The notes under the pieces: generated by a model
Database searches by the model: none
Told to the model about the DNA's origin: nothing
Seen by the model: only the letters and a program-made list of their open reading frames with translations
Origin: Lachnospiraceae bacterium
Lineage (GTDB): Bacteria; Bacillota; Clostridia; Lachnospirales; Lachnospiraceae
Direction of reading: 5' to 3'
Assembly (NCBI GenBank): GCA_025758065.1
Contig: CP107199.1
Span: 1,168,501-1,232,500, forward strand
DNA length: 64,000 nt
Shown: in pieces, positions 8,399-16,467 of the stretch
Layout of the letters: the number at the start of each line of letters is the position of its first letter
Position numbering within the stretch: the stretch's first letter is position 1
Made by a program: the position numbers and the translations under genes

Positions 8399-9229
8399 TT
8401 ACTGCTCTCTTTTCACCAGCATATATAGCTCCATAAAGTGAATATTTCTTTCCTCTCCCAAAAATGTTGTCATATTATTGGCATAAAAAATCTGTTCCGG
8501 CTCTACACCCTGGGATTTTCCCCAGTTATACATTTTCCAGGCAACCTCTTCATTCAGATAAATGCTTTCTGATTTCACAATGGTATAAATACAGGGAGCC
8601 GGTTCTGTCAATTTATACTGCTCCGGCTGAAATCCTTTTCCGATCCACTGCTCTACTCCTTTATAAAGAAGCAGATTGGTTTCCCTCTCCTGCAGACCGT
8701 CTTTCCCCATTGAAAATAATGTATAAAAATATGTCATGTCCAGACCTTCTATCGTCGAAGACATGGCAAACCACTGCTTCAGACCCTCAAGAAGGCTTTC
8801 GCAGACCCCTAATTTATAAGCTGTGGGGAAATTTTTAAAAGTATATTTTCCCTCATATTTCTCGGCCTGATCCATATCCCGTTCAGCAAGCTGCATACGT
8901 GCGATCGCCTGCTGGTGATACTGTATGCTGGCTTCCTCCTGTTTTATACGCATTGCTAAATGTTCTTTCATACATTCTAAGGAATTCTCTTCCTTTATAT
9001 ATCTTTCAATTTCTTCCAGACTCTGGTTCATCTTCCGCCTGTATACAATAAACATAAGCCGAAGGATATCTTCTTCCAGATAATAACGATATCCATTTTC
9101 CTTTTTTCTTGATTTTATAATCCCTTTTTTCTCATAAAAACGGAGAGTATCCCGGCTTATGCCCACGATCTCGGACATATCACCTATAAGATACTCTCGA
9201 CGTTTCATTTCTGTTCTGTTTTCCGTCAT
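8399..9229 (-). CDS. MerR family transcriptional regulator with ligand-binding C-terminus
   Basis: A 276-residue regulator. The N-terminus has a MerR winged helix (about 12-80): YLIGDMSEIVGISRDTLRFY, then YEKKGI and NGYRYYLEEDI. A coiled dimerisation helix follows (about 85-125), then a C-terminal domain of some 150 residues resembling the effector-binding modules of multidrug-sensing MerR proteins. No adjacent efflux gene is evident, so the ligand and target are unknown. Start ATG 9229 follows a purine-rich AGGAGAAAAG/AAAGG region. It could act on the spmA spacer downstream or on its own promoter. Confidence 0.8.
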   Translation of the reverse strand: MTENRTEMKRREYLIGDMSEIVGISRDTLRFYEKKGIIKSRKKENGYRYYLEEDILRLMFIVYRRKMNQSLEEIERYIKEENSLECMKEHLAMRIKQEEASIQYHQQAIARMQLAERDMDQAEKYEGKYTFKNFPTAYKLGVCESLLEGLKQWFAMSSTIEGLDMTYFYTLFSMGKDGLQERETNLLLYKGVEQWIGKGFQPEQYKLTEPAPCIYTIVKSESIYLNEEVAWKMYNWGKSQGVEPEQIFYANNMTTFLGEERNIHFMELYMLVKREQ

Positions 9230-9351
9230 ACCTTTCTTTTCTCCTGTTTTCCCATTTTCTCATAATCGATATTTCTTCCGGATGTGTCCTTAAAGAATAT
9301 CTTATATAGATTTTGTGATTTGGTCAATGATGACCAGGAAAATAGAAAGAG

Positions 9352-9386
9352 AACCGGTACATTATTTCGTTAATGATGTACCGGTT
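9352..9386 (-). terminator. Stem-loop terminator of the small secreted protein gene
   Basis: AACCGGTACATCATTA pairs with its complement around a four-base loop shortly after the stop codon of the gene ending at 9392. On the minus strand it is followed by a moderately T-rich run (TTCTCTTTC), so termination may be inefficient. Confidence 0.6.
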
Positions 9387-9391
9387 ACATT

Positions 9392-9844
9392 TTATCTTAC
9401 CCCGAACTTAGCTCCACGTTTAATGGTGCCGTTGCTGTTCCATTCATTGTACACGTATGGACCGCCGTCTGTGGTTCCATTTTCTGTAAACTCATGGTTT
9501 CCGCCATTATAGTTATAGTTGCCAGTTACCATCTTGCAGCTGCTGGTGTCGAAATAATAAACATTTCCATTGATCTTCATAATACCGCCCTGAAGTTCGC
9601 CGGTATCAGCTGCATAGTACCAGGTGCCATCTCTCTGGATCCATCCGGTTCTCATTAACTGGTCATCACCAAAATAGAACCAGTGATTTCTGTACTGTAC
9701 CCAGTTGTTGGTGCAGTAAGATCCGTCACCCCACTGATACTTTACTCCCTTTCCTGTACCTGTAAAACCTGCTGCAAAAGATGTCATCGCACTACCTGCA
9801 GTCAAAGCCAGTGCCAGCGCTGTAATAGCAAAACGTTTCTTCAT
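9392..9844 (-). CDS. Small secreted protein with cell-wall-binding repeats
   Basis: A 150-residue exported protein. It starts with a signal peptide (MKKRFAITALALALTAG, cleavage near SFAAG). The mature part is almost entirely W/Y-rich repeats of the glucan/choline-binding type (WVQYRNHWFYFGD, GWIQRDGTWYYAADTGELQG, GNVYYFD), followed by a glycine/asparagine-rich tail. No catalytic domain is present. The frame extends to 9919, but a strong AGGAGG sits nine bases before the ATG at 9844. It may be a surface adhesin or a wall-attached peptide. It stands alone between two terminator-like regions. Confidence 0.8.
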   Translation of the reverse strand: MKKRFAITALALALTAGSAMTSFAAGFTGTGKGVKYQWGDGSYCTNNWVQYRNHWFYFGDDQLMRTGWIQRDGTWYYAADTGELQGGIMKINGNVYYFDTSSCKMVTGNYNYNGGNHEFTENGTTDGGPYVYNEWNSNGTIKRGAKFGVR

Positions 9845-9987
9845 ACTTATCAATGCCTCCTGCATTTTTATATCTGTTTTATGCAGAAAGCATACACCTT
9901 GGAGTTGCTCCAAGGTCAAGGCATGTAAGCGTTTTGTAATGTTTTGCAGCAGTTTGTAAGATTTAATGTTCTCTGCCCGGTAGTATT

Positions 9988-11898
9988 TTACAGTACCATC
10001 GCCAGCTTCGTTGCCTCATATATTCCCTTTTTGGCATCTCCTGCTGTCAGACAGTCTCCTACACTGTGAATACGGTGATCACCTTCATACTCTGTTTCCA
10101 GTGCCTTATCTGAACGGGAACCGAAAGCAAGGACAATACTGTCAAATCCAGTCATCTCTTTTGTTTCTCCGTTCTGCTCATACCTGATACCATCCGGACG
10201 GATCTCACATACGCGGCTGTTTAAACAAAATCCCACACCAGCTTTATCCAAACGGCTTAAAAGGTTCTCTCTTGGTCTGAGAGGCGCTAATGGTGCTGCT
10301 TTATCCAGCATATCTACAACAGTGACTTTATTGCCGTAGGTACTTAAGACCTCTGCTGCTTCTGCGCCTACTAATCCTGCTCCCAGTACCAGGATCTTCT
10401 GACCACTTAAGCGCACATCAAAAGAAAGCACCTGATTTGCCAGATATACATTTTCACCGTCAATTCCCGGAATACGTGGAACTAAAGGCTGTGCACCACA
10501 GGCAAGGATGATCTCATCAAAGCCTTCCTGTTCTAACATTTCTTTTGTGGCTTTTACCCCGTAAATGACCTCTGCCCCATATTTCTTACAGAAAGTAAGG
10601 TAAGTACTGATAGTCTTGGCCAGCTCCTGTTTCATAGCCGGAACTGCTGCCAGGCGGTACTGCCCCCCTGCTGTAATTTCTTTTTCATATACCTTTACTT
10701 CATGACCCCGTTTTGCCAGGATCCATGCTGCCTGCAGCCCAACAGGACCTGCTCCTACAACGGCGATCTTCTTTTTCTTTTCTGCCGGTGTGATCTCCCA
10801 TATATGCTCTTTTCCACTAAATGGATTAATCATACAGGAAATGCCAAAGCCCTCTTCAAAGGAATTCGGATACAGACATCTCTGCATACATCCGGTACAG
10901 GTAAGGATCTCATCCAGTCTTCCTTCTTTGATCTTTTCCGGTAAATGAGGATCGCAGACAGATTCTCTGCCTAAAGCCACAAAATCCATTGCACCTGTCC
11001 TGAGAGCAGATAACATCAGCGCCGGATCATTCATTCTTCCTACTCCGATCACAGGAACAGAAACTACATCTTTTACTATTTTCACGTTCTGGATGTTAAA
11101 TCCACTTTCTGAGTAATAAGAATGGATGGCAATCCCATGTGAAATATGGATAGCATCTGCACCGGCTGCCTCAAAAAGAATAGCCTGTGCCGCTGCATCT
11201 TCAATGCGGTTTCCACCGTCATATCCTTCATCACCGCTGGTCCTTACGCAGACCGGGAATGCCTTTCCACAGGCTTCTTTGATCCCTTCTACGATCTCAC
11301 AGACGATCCTCGCCCGGTTGGAAACACTTCCGCCGTACCGGTCCACCCTTTTATTTACACCCCGGGATAAAAACTGGGCCAGCAGATAGCCATGGGCACC
11401 ATGGACCTCTACGCCATCAAAGCCGGCTTTCTGCGCCCTTACAGCTGCAGCCACAAATTTTTTTACTACTTCCTTTACTTCTGCTTCTGTCAGCTCATGT
11501 ACCGGGATCAGATTGGCTTTATCCGGGATATTGCTGGCTCCCACTGCCATTTTATCTGTACTTCCTTTTCCCTGCATTCTTCCAGAATGCTGCAGCTGGG
11601 CGAAAATACGGCCGCCATTTTCATGTACCCGTCCTGTTAATCTGGAAAATGAAGGAATAAATTCATCATCATAAATAGCTGCCTGCATGGGATAAGCCAG
11701 TCCTTCTTCACTGACACATAAAAATTCCGTGATCAGCAGCCCAAATCCCCCCAGTGCCCGCTCGCCATAATAATTGCAGGCCTGTTCCGTCATATGATGC
11801 TTTGCATCTGCATAATGGCTGTTCATAGCCGGCATCACAAACCGGTTTTTTATTTCCAGTTCTCCTATTTTCATAGGCTGAAATAATGCTTCGTACAT
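9988..11898 (-). CDS. Fe-S flavoprotein of the Old Yellow Enzyme / 2,4-dienoyl-CoA reductase family
   Basis: A 636-residue NADH:flavin oxidoreductase. About residues 1-340 are an FMN TIM barrel (LFQPMKIGELEIKNRFVMPA, VHGAHGYLLAQFLS). A [4Fe-4S] motif CTGCMQRC, with a further Cys about twelve residues on, follows. About 375-636 is an FAD/NAD(P) domain with AVVGAGPVGLQAAW and VLGAGLVGAEAAE. Such enzymes reduce conjugated double bonds in enoyl-CoAs, enoates or steroids. The ATG at 11898 is preceded by AAAGGAGGAC. It is the last gene of the CoA-catabolic run, eleven bases after the MBL hydrolase. It belongs to the same broad class as BaiCD/BaiH, but the context does not make this a bai operon. 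Confidence 0.88.
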   Translation of the reverse strand: MYEALFQPMKIGELEIKNRFVMPAMNSHYADAKHHMTEQACNYYGERALGGFGLLITEFLCVSEEGLAYPMQAAIYDDEFIPSFSRLTGRVHENGGRIFAQLQHSGRMQGKGSTDKMAVGASNIPDKANLIPVHELTEAEVKEVVKKFVAAAVRAQKAGFDGVEVHGAHGYLLAQFLSRGVNKRVDRYGGSVSNRARIVCEIVEGIKEACGKAFPVCVRTSGDEGYDGGNRIEDAAAQAILFEAAGADAIHISHGIAIHSYYSESGFNIQNVKIVKDVVSVPVIGVGRMNDPALMLSALRTGAMDFVALGRESVCDPHLPEKIKEGRLDEILTCTGCMQRCLYPNSFEEGFGISCMINPFSGKEHIWEITPAEKKKKIAVVGAGPVGLQAAWILAKRGHEVKVYEKEITAGGQYRLAAVPAMKQELAKTISTYLTFCKKYGAEVIYGVKATKEMLEQEGFDEIILACGAQPLVPRIPGIDGENVYLANQVLSFDVRLSGQKILVLGAGLVGAEAAEVLSTYGNKVTVVDMLDKAAPLAPLRPRENLLSRLDKAGVGFCLNSRVCEIRPDGIRYEQNGETKEMTGFDSIVLAFGSRSDKALETEYEGDHRIHSVGDCLTAGDAKKGIYEATKLAMVL

Positions 11899-11909
11899 AA
11901 TGTCCTCCT

Positions 11910-12806
11910 TTATTTTACCAGGCAATAGCATACGCTGTTATCTCTTACATAACAGCTTACATCCCCCTGTTCCAGCAGATATTCCAACATAGAACGGACG
12001 ATCCGTTCATATAATTTGGCTTTTTCCAGACGTTTTACCGGATGTCCCATATCATTGATCACTTTTGCAGTCAGCTGTTCCAGAGTAATGTCCTCAGAGA
12101 TCAGTGGCTTCATATCTCTCAGGATTTCCTTAAAACGCTGTATATTCTCCTCTGCCAGTTCCCTTACTTCATCAAAAACCCCGTAATGGGCAAGAATATA
12201 TTTTTTATACCCAAGGTTTTTGATCTTTTCCAGTGTTTTCAGTGTCTGTGACCAGCAGAGCATATAAAACAGCCGTCCTTTTTTCAGGCTTTCCCGGTCA
12301 AACATGCTGTCTGCCAGATAAGCCACCCCATCCGGCGTAACAAAGCCCATATGACTGGCTGCATGCCCAGGAAGGGAAAGGATCCGGAACTGTACGCCGC
12401 AGACCTGAACCTGTTCCTGGCCTGGCAGGATCATCTGGTCTGCTTTACACAGCATATCACTACATTCTCTTTCATTATCCTGTAACGTATTCGAATAGAA
12501 AACAGTTTTTAAAGACAATGTATCCTGCAATATGCCTGCATCCAGACAGGACATGACCAGTTCTGCCCCATATTCCTCCTGAAGAAAGCGGTTATTTTCT
12601 GTATGGTCATAATGCCCGTGACTGCATAGTACCGCTCTTACACTGATCTTGTTTTTACTAAGATATTCTGCCAGTTGTGTTCTTGCCAGACGGGAACCAC
12701 AATCCATTAATATCCATTCTCTTTCTCTTATCTCATAATAAGGAATACAGTTTCCCATCAAATAAAGACAACCTGTATTTCCTGCCACCTGCACTGAATG
12801 TCCCAT
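11910..12806 (-). CDS. MBL-fold metallohydrolase
   Basis: A 298-residue protein with the metallo-beta-lactamase metal motif SHGHYDH (about residues 66-72), a later zinc-ligand His in LPGHAASHMGF, an Asp in YLADSMFD and a C-terminal His in ILAHYGV. The last 90 residues are helical, as in family members that act on thioesters or lactones. The GTG at 12830 is rejected because AAGGGAG, which serves the ATG at 12806, lies inside that extension. It is 11 bp from the downstream flavoenzyme and 102 bp below etfA, so it is likely a late member of the same transcript. A CoA-thioesterase-like role is plausible but unproven. Confidence 0.75.
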   Translation of the reverse strand: MGHSVQVAGNTGCLYLMGNCIPYYEIREREWILMDCGSRLARTQLAEYLSKNKISVRAVLCSHGHYDHTENNRFLQEEYGAELVMSCLDAGILQDTLSLKTVFYSNTLQDNERECSDMLCKADQMILPGQEQVQVCGVQFRILSLPGHAASHMGFVTPDGVAYLADSMFDRESLKKGRLFYMLCWSQTLKTLEKIKNLGYKKYILAHYGVFDEVRELAEENIQRFKEILRDMKPLISEDITLEQLTAKVINDMGHPVKRLEKAKLYERIVRSMLEYLLEQGDVSCYVRDNSVCYCLVK

Positions 12807-12908
12807 ACACTTTCGGTCTCCCTTAAACACGTTATCAGGAACACAAATATCCGCTCACCTGAAGTTGTCTTTGGCGGGCGGACATCTGCATTATGTCTTA
12901 CAAATTTT

Positions 12909-13916
12909 TTACTTTCTGCTTTCTTTGATCTGTTTGATCAGTTCCGGGATCACCAATTTCAGATCGCCTACTACACCATAATCTGCCATATTAAAGATAG
13001 GTGCATCTGGATCTTTATTAATAGCTACGATCACATCAGAACCACTCATACCTGCTGCATGCTGGATTGCTCCTGAAATTCCACATGCAATGTACAGTTT
13101 TGGACCAACTGTCTTTCCGGTCTGTCCAACCTGATGAACATGTCCGATCCAGCCTGCGTCAACAGCTGCACGGGATGCACCTACAACGCCGCCTAACAGA
13201 TCTGCAAGTTCCTTTAACGGTTCAAAACCTTCAGGTCCGCCAACGCCTCGTCCGCCGGACACGATCACTTCTGCACTCTCCAGATTTACATCACCGGCAT
13301 CTAAGTCTTTTAATACCTCTACCAGACGGGTACGGATACGTTCTGCTGCAATGTGGATATCTTCTGTAATGATCTCAGGCTTGTTATCCTCGTTTCTCTC
13401 ACCCTTCTTAAATACGCCCGGACGTACAGTTCCGATCTGCGGACGATGATCCGGACACATGATCGTAGCCAGAAGGTTTCCACCGAAGGTAGGACGGGTC
13501 CATGCGATATTTCCTGTTTCTTCATCATAATCTACAGCTGTACAGTCAGCTGTCAGACCAGTTCTTAAACGGCAGGAAAGCCTTGGTCCCATGTCACGAC
13601 CCTCATTGGTAGCACCGATCATCATGGTGGTTGGTCCGTATTTTGTTACCAGGGCATACATAGCATCTGCATACGCGTCTGTGGTATAATGCTGGTATTC
13701 TTCCCCGTCAACTACAATAATCTTATCTGCTCCATAAGCTGCTGCTTCTTTCACAGCTGCCTCTGTCTTATAACCGATCACAACTGCCACAAGAACACCG
13801 CCCTGGGCATCTGCCAGTCTGCGTCCCGGATTTAACAGCTCCAGTCCTACATTTCTGGCCTTTCCTTCTTCATCGGTTTCAATAAATACCCATAAATCTT
13901 TGCTTAAAGCCTCCAT
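12909..13916 (-). CDS. etfA: Electron transfer flavoprotein alpha subunit
   Basis: A 335-residue EtfA. The C-terminal FAD-binding region is intact: VSGGRGVGGPEGF, SRAAVDAGWIGHVHQVGQTG, YIACGISGAIQH and VAINKDPDAPIF. With EtfB it carries electrons between the acyl-CoA dehydrogenase and NADH or ferredoxin. It follows etfB by 15 bases and has a GGAGG-rich ribosome binding site. In clostridia, Etf complexes beside acyl-CoA dehydrogenases are often electron-bifurcating; this is inferred from context. Confidence 0.95.
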   Translation of the reverse strand: MEALSKDLWVFIETDEEGKARNVGLELLNPGRRLADAQGGVLVAVVIGYKTEAAVKEAAAYGADKIIVVDGEEYQHYTTDAYADAMYALVTKYGPTTMMIGATNEGRDMGPRLSCRLRTGLTADCTAVDYDEETGNIAWTRPTFGGNLLATIMCPDHRPQIGTVRPGVFKKGERNEDNKPEIITEDIHIAAERIRTRLVEVLKDLDAGDVNLESAEVIVSGGRGVGGPEGFEPLKELADLLGGVVGASRAAVDAGWIGHVHQVGQTGKTVGPKLYIACGISGAIQHAAGMSGSDVIVAINKDPDAPIFNMADYGVVGDLKLVIPELIKQIKESRK

Positions 13917-13931
13917 GTTCTTCCTCCCTCC

Positions 13932-14732
13932 TTATACGATATGTGCAGAATTTAATAATTCAAACAGTTTCTGTGCAGAAGCTTCCGGACTATCTTCTTT
14001 TACAACAACGCCGCCCTGCTTCTGAGGAGGAGTAAAGCTCTTCTTAACCTTTGTAGGAGATCCCTTTAAACCAATACGTTCTGCGTCTACAGGAATATCT
14101 GCTGCAGTTAAAGTATTGATCGTCGCTCTGTTTGCTGCCATTTTTGACTTAATAGTTGGATAACGTGGGCTGAAGCTTGGCTTTGTCACTGTGATCACAC
14201 AAGGCATCTTTGCTGCCAGAACCTCATATCCTTCCCCAGTCTCACGTTTTACCAGAACTTCATCATTTTCTACCTTTGCTTCAATGGCATATGTGATCTG
14301 TGGACAATCCATATGCTCTGCGATTTCTGGTCCTACCTGTGCGGTATCACCGTCAATTGCCTGCTTACCACAGAAGATGATATCAAATTTGCCTTCCAGC
14401 GTCTCGATCTTGTCGATAGCTGTTTTTAATGTATAACTGGTAGCCAATGTATCTGCACCGCCGAAAGCTCTGTCACTTACCAGATATGCCTTATCTCCGC
14501 CTACTGCCAGACACTCTTTTAAAGCTGCTTCTGCCTGTTTTGGACCCATGGAAAGAAGGATGATCTTCGTTTCCGGTGTTACATCTTTAATACGTGCTGC
14601 AATCTCTAATGCATATGCGTCAAAAGGATTGACAATACTTGGAACACCTGCACGGATCAGTGTATTTGTTACCGGATCGATCTTGATCTCTGTGGTATCC
14701 GGAACCTGCTTAATGCAAACTAAGATGTTCAT
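13932..14732 (-). CDS. etfB: Electron transfer flavoprotein beta subunit
   Basis: A 266-residue EtfB starting MNILVCIKQVPDTTEIKID, with NPFDAYALEIA and a C-terminal DSPEASAQKLFELL tail. The start resembles EtfB of clostridial butyryl-CoA dehydrogenase complexes. The ATG at 14732 overlaps the MaoC stop in an ATGA arrangement and has AAAGGAGGA upstream, so the two are translationally coupled. The longer frame to 14792 is only overlap with MaoC. Whether this Etf bifurcates electrons would need modelling of the second flavin site. Confidence 0.95.
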   Translation of the reverse strand: MNILVCIKQVPDTTEIKIDPVTNTLIRAGVPSIVNPFDAYALEIAARIKDVTPETKIILLSMGPKQAEAALKECLAVGGDKAYLVSDRAFGGADTLATSYTLKTAIDKIETLEGKFDIIFCGKQAIDGDTAQVGPEIAEHMDCPQITYAIEAKVENDEVLVKRETGEGYEVLAAKMPCVITVTKPSFSPRYPTIKSKMAANRATINTLTAADIPVDAERIGLKGSPTKVKKSFTPPQKQGGVVVKEDSPEASAQKLFELLNSAHIV

Positions 14733-15199
14733 GCATTTTCCTCCTTTGGCTCTTCCCAGTATAACATGGTTGCCATGCTTCCTACCTGGCATACAGCCCC
14801 ATCCTGGTTAATAATAGAATACTGGATATTTAAAATACCTCTGTCTGGTTTTGATTTAGAGCGCTTAGCCTCCAGAACTTCCACCTCACAGTGAATGGTA
14901 TCACCGATCTTGATGGCTCCTACGAATTTCCACTCTGTGCTTAAAGCTGCAATAGCAGAACCGTCAACCAGTCCCATACGTCCCCATAAACCGGTAGCAA
15001 TGCCTGCACCTAAGAGTCCATGGGCAATACGGCTCTTAAATGGAAGGCTTTCTGCATAGATCTTATCTGTATGGATCGGGTTGTTATCGCCGGTAATACC
15101 TGCAAACAAAACTACGTCTGTTTCTGTAACAGTACGGGAAAGAGTGGTAAACTTATCTCCCACATGAAATTCACTTAAATATAAATAAGAACGCTTCAT
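14729..15199 (-). CDS. MaoC-like (R)-specific enoyl-CoA hydratase
   Basis: A 156-residue hot-dog-fold protein. It carries the R-hydratase signature FAGITGDNNPIHTD with catalytic Asp and His, followed by SRIAHGLLGAGIATG. These enzymes interconvert trans-2-enoyl-CoA and (R)-3-hydroxyacyl-CoA. Its position beside an acyl-CoA dehydrogenase and EtfBA puts it at the dehydration/hydration step of the pathway. The ATG at 15199 has AGGAGG eight bases upstream; the upstream TTG at 15205 is not needed. It is coupled to etfB by a four-base overlap. Confidence 0.88.
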   Translation of the reverse strand: MKRSYLYLSEFHVGDKFTTLSRTVTETDVVLFAGITGDNNPIHTDKIYAESLPFKSRIAHGLLGAGIATGLWGRMGLVDGSAIAALSTEWKFVGAIKIGDTIHCEVEVLEAKRSKSKPDRGILNIQYSIINQDGAVCQVGSMATMLYWEEPKEENA

Positions 15200-15287
15200 G
15201 TTCAAAACCTCCTGTTTTCTAAAATGGATCTATTTTTCCTGCAATCTTTTGTATTTTCGTATTAATGTTTATTATTAATGCTTTTTA

Positions 15288-16442
15288 TTAATACTCTTTT
15301 AATACAAATCTTCCAACTACCATACGGCAGATCTCAGAAGTTCCTTCACCGATGGTTAAAAGCTTTGCGTCGCGGTACATACGCTCTACCTGATATTCGT
15401 CACAAAGGCCATATCCGCCCATGATCTGAAGACCCATATCACATACACGTACACACATTTCAGAACAGAACATCTTTGTCATGGTTGCTTCTTTGCTGAA
15501 TGGAAGTCCGTTGTCACTCATACGTGCTGTATTGTAAAGCATTGCACGGGCTACATCGATCTCTGTTGCCATTTCTGCTAATTTGAATGCGATCGCCTGG
15601 TTTTCGCAGATTGGCTTTCCAAAAGTAACTCTTTCCTTGGAGTATTTAGCTGCACGCTCTAAAACGCCCTGTGCCATACCAACTGCTACTGCGGAAATTG
15701 CTACACGGCCATCATCTACGCACTTCATAAACAGTGGGAAGCCTCTGTTTAATTCACCTAACAGATTCTCTTTTGGAATACGGACATCTGTAAAGGTCAG
15801 TGGGCATGAATAGGAGCTTCTATTGCTCATCTTCTGCTCTGGCTTTCCAACCTCCAGACCAGGAGTTCCTGCTGGCACGATAAATACGGAAATACCTCTG
15901 CTTCCTTTTGCTTCCATATCAGTCTTTGCTGCTACTAAGAAGGTAGCTGCATATGGGCTGTTTGTGATAAAAGCCTTGCTTCCGTTGATGACCCACTCAT
16001 CGCCTTCTAAAACAGCCTTGGTACGGATCTGTCCTGCATCAGAACCGGACTGAGGCTCTGTCAGTGCAAATGCACATAAGCCTTCACCCATAGCTGCAGG
16101 AGTAAGGAATTTACGTTTCTGCTCATCGGTACCTGCAATAGCAATAGGAGTGCTTCCTAAAGATGCATGAGCATCGATAATAGAAGCTAAAGATGCAGAA
16201 TGTCTTGCGATCTGCTCAATAACAAGAACATTGCTTAAGTGATCCATTCCTGCACCGCCGTATTCTTCTGGTGCGCAGATTCCTAAAAATCCCATTTCCG
16301 CACACTGTTTTACCTCTTCCTCCGGAAATGCGTGACGTGCATCTAAATCTGTAACTGTTTCAGCAACTACTTCATCTGCGAATTTTTTCGCCATCTCCTG
16401 AATACTTAACTGGTCCTCTGTTAATCCATATTTGTTGCTCAT
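15288..16442 (-). CDS. Acyl-CoA dehydrogenase
   Basis: A 384-residue flavoprotein of the short-chain acyl-CoA dehydrogenase/butyryl-CoA dehydrogenase class. Features: N-terminal helices (LSIQEMAKKFADE), the FAD contact ALTEPQSGSDAG, WVINGSKAFITNSP, and the C-terminal IMGGYGLCDEY and LLTIGEGTSEICR, whose Glu (the one before GTSE) is the expected catalytic base. With the adjacent EtfBA it either oxidises acyl-CoA or reduces enoyl-CoA. The ATG at 16442 has a GGAGGAGG site; the longer frame to 16460 is rejected. Chain-length specificity cannot be read. Confidence 0.93.
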   Translation of the reverse strand: MSNKYGLTEDQLSIQEMAKKFADEVVAETVTDLDARHAFPEEEVKQCAEMGFLGICAPEEYGGAGMDHLSNVLVIEQIARHSASLASIIDAHASLGSTPIAIAGTDEQKRKFLTPAAMGEGLCAFALTEPQSGSDAGQIRTKAVLEGDEWVINGSKAFITNSPYAATFLVAAKTDMEAKGSRGISVFIVPAGTPGLEVGKPEQKMSNRSSYSCPLTFTDVRIPKENLLGELNRGFPLFMKCVDDGRVAISAVAVGMAQGVLERAAKYSKERVTFGKPICENQAIAFKLAEMATEIDVARAMLYNTARMSDNGLPFSKEATMTKMFCSEMCVRVCDMGLQIMGGYGLCDEYQVERMYRDAKLLTIGEGTSEICRMVVGRFVLKEY

Positions 16443-16467
16443 AAAATAAACCTCCTCCAAAATTCTG

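Noticed and set aside
12807..12908. A second sigma-54 promoter before the MBL hydrolase
   Set aside because: No TGGC-N8-TTGC-like pair with correct spacing is present on the minus strand of this gap.
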